From assembly GCA_027030825.1 (NCBI GenBank), contig JALVEM010000079.1, forward strand, positions 1 through 15,181: DNA of 15,181 nt. The letters run 5' to 3'. A model generated the notes under the pieces. That model saw nothing but the letters and a program-made list of their open reading frames with translations, made no database searches and was not told where the DNA came from. How positions within the stretch are numbered: the first letter of the stretch is position 1; each line of letters opens with the position of its first letter. Below are positions 1-6,398 of the stretch, in pieces. A program made the position numbers and the translations under genes. This DNA is from Thiohalobacter sp. GTDB taxonomy: Bacteria; Pseudomonadota; Gammaproteobacteria; Thiohalobacterales; Thiohalobacteraceae.

Positions 1-308
1 CGCGAGCCAAGGGGCTGGATGCGCGCAGCGTGCTGTGGCGCCATGCGTTGCCCAATGCCCTGTTGCCCGTCATCACCGTCATCGGCCTGCAGCTCGGGGC
101 CCTGCTCGCCGGGGCCGTGATCACGGAGACCATCTTCGCCTGGCCCGGTATCGGGCTGCTGACCATCGAGGCCATCCAGCGGCGCGACTATCCCGTGGTC
201 CAGGGATGCATCCTGTTCATCAGCGTGAGCTACGTGCTGGTCAACCTGCTGACCGACCGCCTCTATCGGGCCATCGATCCCCGGGTCAAATACGAGGTCG
301 GGTCCTGA
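1..308 (+). CDS. Peptide/oligopeptide ABC transporter permease, DppB/OppB type (C-terminal part)
   Basis: This is the C-terminal ~101 codons of an inner-membrane permease; the reading frame is already open at base 3 and the start lies outside the window. The visible part begins in the EAA loop that docks to the ATPase subunit (AKGLDARSVLWRHALPNALL), followed by two hydrophobic segments and the ITETIFAWPGIG stretch typical of DppB/OppB proteins, and it ends with a normal DppB tail (LTDRLYRAIDPRVKY). The family imports di- and oligopeptides, nickel chelates or muropeptides together with a DppC-type partner, a periplasmic binding protein and ATPases. Its TGA shares one base with the ATG of the next permease gene, so the two are translationally coupled. 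The substrate cannot be read from this fragment. The gene is cut by the window edge, and there is no sign that it is broken. Confidence 0.9.
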   Translation, partial: RAKGLDARSVLWRHALPNALLPVITVIGLQLGALLAGAVITETIFAWPGIGLLTIEAIQRRDYPVVQGCILFISVSYVLVNLLTDRLYRAIDPRVKYEVGS

Positions 309-1105
309 TGCCGCTCTCGCTCGCCATCGTGCTGCTGTGGGCGGTCGTCGGTCTCGTCGCTCCCTGGCTGCCGCTGGAGCCCGACAGGGTGCATCTCGAG
401 CGCATCCTCGCGCCACCCTGGGTGGCCGGCGGGCTGGGCTACGACGACCTTGGGCGGCCCCTGCTGGACCGGCTGCTCATGGGGACGGCAACCTCGTTCC
501 AGGTGGCCTTCTTCACCATCTCGATCTCGGCCTCGTTCGGCATGTTCCTCGGCAGCCTGAGCGGCTATCTCGGCGGCCGCTTCGACGCCATCGTGACTCG
601 CATCATCGATGTCTTCCTGGCATTTCCCGGCATCCTGCTGGCCATCGCCCTGGCGGCGACCCTGGGGCCGGGCATCGACAACGTGATCCTCGCGCTCAGC
701 CTGGTGGGCTGGGTGGGCTTCGCGCGCCTGGCGCGGGCCCAGGCGCTCTCCGTCAGGCAACGGGAACATGTGCTGGCCGCGCAGGCGCTCGGTGCCAGCG
801 GCGCCCGCATCCTGTTCCGTCACATCATGCCGCTGGTGATGACGCCGGTGATCGTCGAGGCGACCTTCGGCGTGGCCTCCGTCATCATCGCCGAGGCCAG
901 CCTCTCGTTTCTGGGGCTGGGTGTGCAGCCACCCGCGGCCTCCTGGGGCAGCATGATCCGCGACGGCACGCGCTACCTCCTGGTCGCGCCGCATCTGGTG
1001 CTGGTGCCGGGGCTGGCGCTCTTCATCGTCGTGCTGGCGGTGAACCTGGCCGGCGACCGGCTGCGTGACCGTCTCGACGTTCGCATGCGGGAGGCCCGCC
1101 GATGA
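308..1105 (+). CDS. Peptide/oligopeptide ABC transporter permease, DppC/OppC type
   Basis: A 265-residue inner-membrane permease, slightly shorter than usual DppC/OppC proteins (~280-300). The first helix (residues ~3-20) is followed by the periplasmic N-terminal segment with GYDDLGR, where the family normally has GTDxLGR. The MetI-like core comes next, with the EAA loop (AAQALGASGARILFRHIMP) and the strongly conserved EASLSFLGLGVQPP. I chose the ATG at 308 because it overlaps the upstream stop (TGATG) and starts directly at the first membrane helix; the longer upstream open frame is an artefact. It would form a heterodimer with the preceding permease. No ATPase gene follows: the next gene is nagZ, joined by an ATGA overlap, so the ATPases and binding protein must lie upstream or elsewhere. 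The link to nagZ suggests that the substrate may be a murein peptide; this is inference. Confidence 0.93.
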   Translation: MPLSLAIVLLWAVVGLVAPWLPLEPDRVHLERILAPPWVAGGLGYDDLGRPLLDRLLMGTATSFQVAFFTISISASFGMFLGSLSGYLGGRFDAIVTRIIDVFLAFPGILLAIALAATLGPGIDNVILALSLVGWVGFARLARAQALSVRQREHVLAAQALGASGARILFRHIMPLVMTPVIVEATFGVASVIIAEASLSFLGLGVQPPAASWGSMIRDGTRYLLVAPHLVLVPGLALFIVVLAVNLAGDRLRDRLDVRMREARR

Positions 1106-2148
1106 CCCTGGGTCCGCTCATGGTGGATCTCGCGGGCACTGCGCTCACCGAGGACGAGCGCGAACTGCTGCGCCGGCCCGCCGTGGGCGGGGTCATCCTG
1201 TTCACGCGCAATTTCGAGACGCCCGCCCAGGTGGCCGCCCTGATCGAGGAGATTCATGCGCTGCGCACGCCGCCCCTGCTGGTCGCGGTGGACCAGGAAG
1301 GGGGACGGGTACAGCGTTTCCGCGAGGGCTTCACCCGACTGCCGCCCATGGCGCGGCTGGGCGAGCTGTACGACAGGAATCCGCGCGAGGCATTGCGTGC
1401 CGCCCGCGAGATCGGCTGGCTGACCGCCGCAGAGCTGCGCGCAGTGGGCGTGGACATCGATTTCGCGCCGGTGCTCGACATCGACCGTCGCTGCTGCCCC
1501 GTGATCGGGGATCGCGCCTTCCATGCACAACCGGAGGTGGTGGCCGAACTGGCGCATGCCTGGTCGGCGGGCGCGCGCGAGGCCGGCATGCAGTCGGTGG
1601 GCAAGCATTTCCCGGGACACGGCGGCGTGCGGGAGGATTCGCACCTCACGCTCCCCGCGGACGATCGGGATTTCGCCGATGTGCGCATGAGCGACCTGAT
1701 TCCGTTCGAGAGGATGATTCACCAGGGGCTCGCCGGTATCATGGCCGCCCATGTCGTGTTTCCGCGCATCGCACCGGAACCGGCCGGTTTCTCCCGCTTC
1801 TGGCTGCACGAGGTGCTGAGACGGACGCTGGCGTTCGAGGGCGCGGTGTTCAGCGACGACCTCAACATGGCGGGGGCGCGCGTCATCGACGACCCGGTGG
1901 CGCGCGCCAGGCACTGCCTGGACGCGGGCGCGGACATGGTGATCATCTGCAACGCGCCCGAGGAGGCGCGCCGGATGGCCGAGGGTCTGGGCGATCGCAT
2001 CGAGCCGGCCTCGGCGCTGCGGCTGGCGCGACTGCACGGCTCCGGCGGAATCACGTTCGATGCGCTTCGCAAGGCGGAACGCTGGCAGTCGGCCCGGCGG
2101 CTCGTCGAGCGCATCGACATCGAGCCTTTTCTGGACATGGATCTCTGA
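1102..2148 (+). CDS. nagZ: Beta-N-acetylhexosaminidase, glycoside hydrolase family 3
   Basis: NagZ is a cytoplasmic enzyme that removes the terminal GlcNAc from GlcNAc-1,6-anhydroMurNAc peptides during peptidoglycan recycling. The 348 residues match the usual length of single-domain Gram-negative NagZ (~340). Visible landmarks are the N-terminal DLAGTxL...VGGVILFTRN (9-37), VDQEGGRVQRF (63-73), KHFPGHG (168-174) followed by the D179-S-H181 pair that forms the family's general acid/base dyad, and SDDLNM (251-256), whose first Asp (252) is the expected nucleophile. There is no signal peptide, in keeping with a cytoplasmic site. The start at 1102 overlaps the permease stop as ATGA and has a purine-rich site near 1089-1094. 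In bacteria with inducible AmpC, the product anhydroMurNAc-peptides also control beta-lactamase expression; nothing here shows whether that applies. Confidence 0.95.
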   Translation: MTLGPLMVDLAGTALTEDERELLRRPAVGGVILFTRNFETPAQVAALIEEIHALRTPPLLVAVDQEGGRVQRFREGFTRLPPMARLGELYDRNPREALRAAREIGWLTAAELRAVGVDIDFAPVLDIDRRCCPVIGDRAFHAQPEVVAELAHAWSAGAREAGMQSVGKHFPGHGGVREDSHLTLPADDRDFADVRMSDLIPFERMIHQGLAGIMAAHVVFPRIAPEPAGFSRFWLHEVLRRTLAFEGAVFSDDLNMAGARVIDDPVARARHCLDAGADMVIICNAPEEARRMAEGLGDRIEPASALRLARLHGSGGITFDALRKAERWQSARRLVERIDIEPFLDMDL

Positions 2149-2163
2149 ATCGAAGGGGAGCGA

Positions 2164-3300
2164 ATGCAGGAACTGCTCGCGTTGATCGAATCCCGCACGG
2201 CCGGCATCACCGCCTGGGCGGGCGAGAATCGCTGGATCGTGCAGGTCTTCTTCGTGGTGCTGGCCGCGCTGCTGGCCAGCTATCTCCAGAAACGCCTCCT
2301 GGCCGCTGCCTACCGCCGACTCCAGCAGACCCGAACGCCCTGGGACGATGCTCTGCTGGCCGCGCTCCAGCGGCCCCTGACCGTCCTGATCTGGATCATC
2401 GGCATCGCCGCGGCCGCCGACATCGTCTATCAGGAGACGCAGGCGCCGCTCTTCTCCTTCGTCGATCCGGTTCGCGACGTGAGCGTGATCGCCGTCGTCA
2501 CCTGGTTCCTGCTGCGGCTGATCCGCAATGTGGAACAGAACCTGCTGCGTCCCGAGGTGCTGGCGGAGAAACCCTACGACCGCACCACCATCGATGCCCT
2601 AAGCAAGATCCTGCGTGCCTCGGTCATCATCACCGGCGTGCTGGTGGCCATGCAGACACTGGGCTACAGCATTTCGGGCGTGCTGGCCTTCGGCGGCATC
2701 GGTGGTGTGGCGGTCGGTTTCGCGGCCAAGGACCTGCTGGCCAACTTCTTCGGTGGTCTGATGATCTATCTCGACCGGCCCTTCGCCGTGGGCGACTGGA
2801 TTCGCTCACCCGACAAGGAGATCGAAGGGACCGTGGAGCACATCGGCTGGCGGACCACGCGCATCCGCACCTTCGACAAGCGACCCCTGTACGTCCCCAA
2901 TTCGGTCTTCACCAGCATCGCCGTGGAGAACCCGCAGCGGATGACGCATCGCCGCATCTTCGAGACCATCGGCATCCGCTATGACGACATCGGGGTGATG
3001 GACGCCATCACCCGCGATGTGCGCAACATGCTGCGCGAGCATCCGGAGATCGACGCCAGCCAGACGCTGATGGTCAACTTCAACGCCTTCGGACCTTCCT
3101 CGGTGGATTTCTTCGTGTATTGTTTCACCCACACCACCGTCTGGACACGGTTCCACGAGATCAAGCAGGAGATCCTGCTGGAGATCGCCCGCATCATTGA
3201 GAATCACGGGGCCGAGATCGCCTTTCCCACCCGCACCCTGCACATTCCCGAGGCCGTGCAGGTGCGTCCGGAACCCGATGTCGCCGGAGAAGAGACATGA
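2164..3300 (+). CDS. Mechanosensitive ion channel, MscS family (YnaI/YbdG-like size)
   Basis: A 378-residue inner-membrane channel that would open on membrane tension and release solutes on osmotic downshock. Predicted membrane helices lie near residues 24-40, 71-88, 104-121 and 150-166, followed by the pore helix region 170-202. That region is Gly/Ala-rich with the family pattern AFGGIGGVAVGFAAKDLLAN and then the NFFGGLMIYLDRPFAVGDWI signature. A beta domain follows (GTVEHIGWRTTRIRTFDKR, YVPNS) and a cytoplasmic C-terminal domain ending in FPTRTLHIP. The two extra N-terminal helices compared with MscS itself resemble the larger paralogues such as YnaI and YbdG. A strong purine-rich site (AAGGGG, 2153-2158) precedes the ATG. 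The stop overlaps the start of the patatin gene as ATGA, so channel and phospholipase are co-translated. Confidence 0.93.
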   Translation: MQELLALIESRTAGITAWAGENRWIVQVFFVVLAALLASYLQKRLLAAAYRRLQQTRTPWDDALLAALQRPLTVLIWIIGIAAAADIVYQETQAPLFSFVDPVRDVSVIAVVTWFLLRLIRNVEQNLLRPEVLAEKPYDRTTIDALSKILRASVIITGVLVAMQTLGYSISGVLAFGGIGGVAVGFAAKDLLANFFGGLMIYLDRPFAVGDWIRSPDKEIEGTVEHIGWRTTRIRTFDKRPLYVPNSVFTSIAVENPQRMTHRRIFETIGIRYDDIGVMDAITRDVRNMLREHPEIDASQTLMVNFNAFGPSSVDFFVYCFTHTTVWTRFHEIKQEILLEIARIIENHGAEIAFPTRTLHIPEAVQVRPEPDVAGEET

Positions 3301-4268
3301 ACGACAGCACACGCAGGCCGCGCATCGGCCTGGCTCTGGGCGGCGGCGCCGCCCGCGGCTGGGCGCACATCGGCGTGATCGACTTCCTCGACGCCATCGG
3401 GCTGAAACCGGACATCGTCTGCGGTACATCGGCGGGCGCCATCGTGGCCGCCATGGAGGTCAGCGGCCGGCTGCCCGAGTTCAGGGAATGGGTGCTGGGC
3501 CTGGAATGGCAGGACGTGCTCGCCTATCTCGACGTCACCCTGTCGGGCGGACTGATCCAGGGCACCCGGCTGATGAACTTCTTCAGCGAACGCCTGATCG
3601 ACCTCGACCTCGCCATCGAGTCCCTCGAGCGCCCCTTCGGGGCGGTGGCCACCGAGCTGGCCAGCGGGCAGGAGGTCTGGTTGCAGTCGGGACCGCTGCT
3701 GGATGCAGTGCGGGCCTCGATCGCACTACCGGGCCTGTTCACGCCGGTGAATCGCGACGGCCGCTGGCTGGTCGACGGGGGGCTGGTCAACCCGGTGCCG
3801 GTCAGCCTCTGCCGGGCACTGGGCGCCGAGCGCATCATCGCCGTGGACCTCAATGCCGACATACTCAACAAGCGTTTCCGGGATCTTCGGCCGCCGTCGG
3901 GAAGCACCGAGCCGTCGGCTGCAGACAAGGAGGAAGACTGGCTCGACCGGATGCGCCGCAAGGACTGGCAGGGCATGCTCAACGCGGCGCTGGGCCTGGA
4001 CCTGCCTTCGTTGAAAACCTATTTCCAGCGGGACACCGAGCCGCCTCCGTCGCTGATCGACATCCTCGGCCAGAGCATCAACATCATGCAGGTGCGCATC
4101 ACGCGTGCCCGCATGGCGGGTGACCCGCCCGATGTGCTGCTGCAACCGAGGCTGGCGGAGATCCGGCTGCTCGAGTTCCACCGGGCCCGGGAGGCCATCC
4201 ACGAAGGCTACCGGACGGCCGAGGCGGCCGCGAGCGAGCTCATCGCGCTCAAGGAGGGACTTCGTTGA
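3297..4268 (+). CDS. Patatin-like phospholipase (RssA-type)
   Basis: A 323-residue patatin-fold hydrolase, probably a lipid acyl hydrolase. The oxyanion-hole loop GGGAARG (15-21) is followed by GTSAG (43-47) carrying nucleophile Ser45, and DGG (160-162) carrying Asp160 of the Ser-Asp dyad, so the catalytic set is complete. There is no signal peptide or membrane helix, and no POTRA or beta-barrel part as in the outer-membrane PlpD group, so it should be a cytoplasmic or membrane-associated protein like RssA. The C-terminal ~120 residues are mostly helical and charged. The ATG at 3297 overlaps the channel stop and has GGAGA at 3286-3290. In vivo substrates of RssA-type proteins are largely unknown; phospholipid turnover is the family-level expectation. 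Confidence 0.93.
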   Translation: MNDSTRRPRIGLALGGGAARGWAHIGVIDFLDAIGLKPDIVCGTSAGAIVAAMEVSGRLPEFREWVLGLEWQDVLAYLDVTLSGGLIQGTRLMNFFSERLIDLDLAIESLERPFGAVATELASGQEVWLQSGPLLDAVRASIALPGLFTPVNRDGRWLVDGGLVNPVPVSLCRALGAERIIAVDLNADILNKRFRDLRPPSGSTEPSAADKEEDWLDRMRRKDWQGMLNAALGLDLPSLKTYFQRDTEPPPSLIDILGQSINIMQVRITRARMAGDPPDVLLQPRLAEIRLLEFHRAREAIHEGYRTAEAAASELIALKEGLR

Positions 4269-4281
4269 GGATGACATCATC

Positions 4282-4839
4282 ATGAGCCGAATCAGTCTCG
4301 AGGAAGCCAGGCGGGTTCTTCGCGAGGCGGAGCTGCTGTATACGGCCCGGGAGGTCGATCAGGCCGTGGATCGCCTGGCCGCGGAGATCACGCGCGATCT
4401 CGCCGACCGCAACCCGCTGATACTCAGTGTGCTCACCGGAGGCATCGTCCTGACCGGGCATCTGGTCACGCGCCTGGAATTTCCGCTCCAGCTCGACTAC
4501 CTTCACGCGACCCGCTACCGGGGTGCCACACACGGCGGAGAGCTCGCCTGGATCGCGCATCCGCGGTTTCCGCTGGCCTCGCGGCATCTCCTGATCGTCG
4601 ACGACATTCTCGACGAGGGCCTGACGTTGCAGGCCGTCGTGGCGCATTGCCGCGAGGCAGGCGCGGCCAGCGTCTCCACCGCGGTGCTGGTGCGCAAGCG
4701 GCACGATCGTCGCCCGCCCGGTGTCGACGCCGATTACGTGGGACTGGAGGTGGAGGACCGTTACGTGTTCGGTTTCGGCATGGACTATCACGACTACCAT
4801 CGCAACCTGCACGGCATCTACGCCGTGCGGGGAGAGTGA
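4282..4839 (+). CDS. hpt: Hypoxanthine-guanine phosphoribosyltransferase
   Basis: Hpt is a cytoplasmic purine salvage enzyme converting hypoxanthine (and guanine) plus PRPP to IMP (and GMP). The 185-residue product is of family length. It shows the type I phosphoribosyltransferase core: SVLTGGIVLTGHL (49-61) for the pyrophosphate loop, DYLHATRYRG (72-81) with the flexible-loop region after it, the PRPP signature VDDILDEGLTL (106-116), and the C-terminal VFGFGMDYHDYHRNL (162-176) that forms the purine pocket. I chose the ATG at 4282: the frame is open upstream into the patatin gene, but no start codon lies between that gene's stop and 4282, and GAGG at 4267-4270 serves as a somewhat distant ribosome site. 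It is followed after 16 bases by mtnP, whose product hypoxanthine would be its substrate. Confidence 0.9.
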   Translation: MSRISLEEARRVLREAELLYTAREVDQAVDRLAAEITRDLADRNPLILSVLTGGIVLTGHLVTRLEFPLQLDYLHATRYRGATHGGELAWIAHPRFPLASRHLLIVDDILDEGLTLQAVVAHCREAGAASVSTAVLVRKRHDRRPPGVDADYVGLEVEDRYVFGFGMDYHDYHRNLHGIYAVRGE

Positions 4840-4855
4840 GGACAAGGAGCAGGGC

Positions 4856-5608
4856 ATGGCGCGAGTGGCCATCATCGGCGGTACCGGACTCAACCGGCTC
4901 AAGAACCTGGAGATCGACCATCGCGAGGTCATGCACACGCCCTATGGCGAGCCTTCCGGTCCACTGACCTTCGGGCGACTGGCCGGCAACGAGGTGGTGT
5001 TCCTGCCCCGTCACGGCAGCGGTCACACCATACCGCCGCACCAGGTCAACTACCGGGCCAATATCTGGGCGCTCCAGCACATCGGGATCGAGAACGTGAT
5101 CGCCGTGGCCGCCGTGGGCGGCATCCGCAACGGGCTGACGCCGGCGACGCTGGTGCTGCCGGATCAGATCATCGACTACACCTGGGGCAGGGACAACACC
5201 TTCTTCGAGGGGGATCGCGAGAAGGGCGTCACCCACATCGATTTCACCTATCCCTATTGCACGAGACTGCGAGAGCTGATGCTGCGCTCGGCTCGCGAAG
5301 CCGGGATTCCCCTGGTCGAGACCGGCACCTACGGCGCGACCCAGGGCCCGCGCCTGGAGACACGCGCGGAGATCGACCGCATGGAACGCGACGGCTGCGA
5401 CGTGGTCGGCATGACGGGCATGCCGGAGGCTGCCCTGGCGCGCGAGGCCGAGCTCTGCTATGCCGCCATCAACGTGGTGGCCAATCGGGCGGCCGGCCGG
5501 GGCGAGGGCAGCGGCGAGATCCGGCTCGAGGAGATCGAGCAGCACCTCGAGCGCGGCATGGAAAAGGTGAGGGCGCTGCTCGAGGTCGTGATTCCCGCGC
5601 TCGACTGA
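4856..5608 (+). CDS. mtnP: S-methyl-5'-thioinosine phosphorylase (MTAP/PNP family)
   Basis: A 250-residue member of the trimeric nucleoside phosphorylase family, which cleaves purine nucleosides with phosphate in the cytoplasm. Landmarks are the N-terminal IGGTGL (7-12), PRHG (51-54), NYRANI (65-70), VGGI (87-90), ETGTYGATQGPRLET (155-169) and GMTGMPEA (185-192). Methylthioadenosine phosphorylases carry an Asp pair (TDYD in the human enzyme) that recognises the 6-amino purine. Here the matching stretch reads ANRAAG, with Asn210 where 6-oxopurine enzymes have Asn. This favours methylthioinosine over methylthioadenosine, as known for the Pseudomonas aeruginosa enzyme PA3004. The AAGGAG at 4844-4849 sits 6 bases before the ATG. 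The neighbouring hpt would recycle the hypoxanthine. The alternative, a true MTA or inosine phosphorylase, cannot be fully excluded by eye. Confidence 0.87.
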   Translation: MARVAIIGGTGLNRLKNLEIDHREVMHTPYGEPSGPLTFGRLAGNEVVFLPRHGSGHTIPPHQVNYRANIWALQHIGIENVIAVAAVGGIRNGLTPATLVLPDQIIDYTWGRDNTFFEGDREKGVTHIDFTYPYCTRLRELMLRSAREAGIPLVETGTYGATQGPRLETRAEIDRMERDGCDVVGMTGMPEAALAREAELCYAAINVVANRAAGRGEGSGEIRLEEIEQHLERGMEKVRALLEVVIPALD

Positions 5609-5655
5609 CAGCGCCCGCCGCATCCGCGGCCCTTCGATGCCAGGTCTGCCGTGAC

Positions 5656-6108
5656 TCAGTGATCGTGGGCGAGATCACGCCCGATCGAGCCGCCGAGCAG
5701 CACACCGGCCACCGTCGCGATGTCGCGACCACGGCCCTTGCCCATCCGGTTGCCGACCACGCCGCCGAGGATGCCGCCCAGGATCACGGGCGTGGCCGAT
5801 CGGTATTCGTGACGGGGTTGCCAGCGACTGTGGTGCGGTCGGGACTCGTGGATCACCACCGGTCTTTCCACCACGCGCTCATGGTATTCCACGACATGCG
5901 GCGGAGCCGGGTCGTAACGTTTGATCACGATCACTTCCCGAGGCGCCCGGTGCCGCCGATGGTGGCCGAGGTGGCGACCTCGGTCATGATGGCACCAGCC
6001 GTCGTCCCCGTCGTGGTCGTAATAACGGTCGGCCTGTGCTGCCGGTGCCAGCCACAGCATGCCGGCCGCAAGCGTCGTCGTCAGCAGGGTCTTCGAAAGC
6101 CGTCTCAT
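5656..6108 (-). CDS. Secreted His-rich protein with glycine-zipper 2TM domain
   Basis: A 150-residue exported protein of unknown function. It has a signal peptide (basic MRRLSK, hydrophobic core, cleavage probably after APAAQA at residue 26), then a hydrophilic stretch very rich in His, Arg and Asp (27-55), a beta-prone middle part (REVIVIKRYDPAPPHVVEYHERVVERPVVIHE), and a glycine zipper at 108-143 (GGILGGVVGNRMG...AGVLLGGSIG) before a short DLAHDH tail. Such zippers occur in 17 kDa surface antigen / SlyB-like envelope proteins and pack within or against membranes, but no lipobox is present. I chose the ATG at 6108 rather than the one at 6150 because AGGAG (minus strand, at 6116-6120) lies 7 bases before it and the signal peptide begins there. 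It is convergent with mtnP and divergent from the pilus operon. The His clusters could bind metal, which is untested. Confidence 0.72.
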   Translation of the reverse strand: MRRLSKTLLTTTLAAGMLWLAPAAQADRYYDHDGDDGWCHHDRGRHLGHHRRHRAPREVIVIKRYDPAPPHVVEYHERVVERPVVIHESRPHHSRWQPRHEYRSATPVILGGILGGVVGNRMGKGRGRDIATVAGVLLGGSIGRDLAHDH

Positions 6109-6164
6109 TTCCTGTCTCCTGTGCAGATCTGTTCGATGCTCGGTTGTCATTGTCCACGCTGCGG

Positions 6165-6181
6165 CTGAACGTCGACTGAAC
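6165..6181. repeat. Direct repeat CTGAAC-N5-CTGAAC, possible operator
   Basis: Two identical hexamers CTGAAC at 6165-6170 and 6176-6181 are spaced 11 bases start to start, about one helical turn. They lie 57-73 bases upstream of the minus-strand glycine-zipper start, a position that would suit a response-regulator type activator or repressor of that gene. No regulator can be named from the sequence, and chance occurrence is possible. Confidence 0.3.
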
Positions 6182-6288
6182 CACGACGCCGGTCCGGCCC
6201 GGGCGCAGTGTCGGCAGGGTCATGACGGAAAATCGACGCCTGGGAGCGGTCTTCCTCGTGCCCTGAAAGACTCGTGAATTTTCCAAGA

Positions 6289-6301
6289 AATCAACAGGAT
6301 G
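6289..6301 (+). promoter_or_regulatory. Possible IHF binding site
   Basis: The 13-mer AATCAACAGGATG matches the IHF core WATCAANNNNTTR at all but one defined position (A for the first T of TTR), and an AT-rich run (AATTTTCC) lies just upstream as at many IHF sites. It is centred about 85 bases before the predicted sigma-54 start, where IHF usually bends DNA between an upstream activator site and the promoter. The motif is short, so on its own this is weak evidence. Confidence 0.35.
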
Positions 6302-6308
6302 TCGGGTA

Positions 6309-6326
6309 TTCCGGCACTTTCCGGCA
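6309..6326 (+). repeat. Direct repeat TTCCGGCA x2, 10-base phased
   Basis: TTCCGGCA occurs at 6309-6316 and again at 6319-6326, ten bases apart, so both copies face the same side of the helix. The pair lies about 30-45 bases upstream of the -24 element of the pilus promoter. It could be a protein-binding site for a regulator of the operon; no known regulator motif is recognised. Confidence 0.4.
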
Positions 6327-6353
6327 GCTCGTTTCGCCAAGCGTGCTGCATTC

Positions 6354-6369
6354 TGGTGCATTCCTTGCT
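6354..6369 (+). promoter_or_regulatory. Sigma-54 (RpoN) -24/-12 promoter of the pilus operon
   Basis: TGGTGC (6354-6359), five bases, then TTGCT (6365-6369) fits the RpoN consensus TGGCAC-N5-TTGCW. The diagnostic GG and GC doublets are present at exactly the required spacing and the full TTGC -12 element is intact; the differences are in the weaker CA of the -24 box. Transcription would start near 6380, leaving a leader of about 19 bases that contains the AAGGAG ribosome site. Such a promoter needs an AAA+ enhancer-binding activator, so the operon would be silent without a specific signal. Not visible: which activator acts here. Confidence 0.6.
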
Positions 6370-6386
6370 TGTCATGCGGGCGAGGC

Positions 6387-6392
6387 AAGGAG
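6387..6392 (+). promoter_or_regulatory. Ribosome binding site deciding the start of the GspA/MshM-like gene
   Basis: AAGGAG with a 6-base spacer precedes the ATG at 6399. An in-frame TTG at 6369 would lengthen the protein by 10 residues, but it lies inside the -12 promoter element, upstream of the predicted transcription start, and so cannot be used from that promoter. Confidence 0.8.
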
Positions 6393-6398
6393 CAGCGC

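Larger units (their letters stand above)
6109..6398. promoter_or_regulatory. Divergent intergenic control region
   Basis: These 290 bases lie between the outward-facing start of the glycine-zipper gene and that of the pilus operon, and are the only sizeable non-coding stretch in the window. The pilus-side half holds a sigma-54-type promoter, a phased TTCCGGCA repeat and a possible IHF site (described separately); the other half holds a phased CTGAAC repeat. The AT content rises locally at 6271-6300. I found no convincing sigma-70 promoter for the minus-strand gene by eye, and no conserved small ORF or RNA gene. A small palindrome GTCATGAC (6219-6226) might be part of an activator site about 155 bases before the predicted transcription start. 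Confidence 0.6.

Noticed and set aside
1065..2984. 639-codon plus-strand open frame overlapping nagZ and the MscS gene
   Set aside because: Arg/Gly/Ala/Pro-rich out-of-frame reading of two well-recognised genes, with no domain pattern.
4105..4281. Upstream in-frame extension of hpt into the patatin gene
   Set aside because: It overlaps the patatin C-terminus in another frame; family alignment begins at MSRISLEEA, and the ATG at 4282 directly follows the patatin stop.
5617..5630. Small hairpin GCCGC-ATCC-GCGGC between the convergent mtnP and glycine-zipper genes, as a possible two-way terminator
   Set aside because: Only five base pairs with no T-run on either side; in GC-rich DNA such a stem is expected by chance, so it is not called a terminator.
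6270..6300. AT-richer stretch read on the minus strand as a sigma-70 or sigma-E type promoter for the glycine-zipper gene
   Set aside because: No pair of boxes with acceptable spacing was found; the best candidates lack a -10 element.
6312..6326. Second sigma-54-like match CGGCAC...GGCA within the phased repeat
   Set aside because: The GG and GC doublets are one base too close, and spacing is strict for RpoN promoters.
6369..6398. TTG at 6369 as an earlier start for the GspA/MshM-like gene
   Set aside because: It lies inside the -12 element, and the ATG at 6399 has a well-placed AAGGAG and begins the conserved MYYRHFGI family start.
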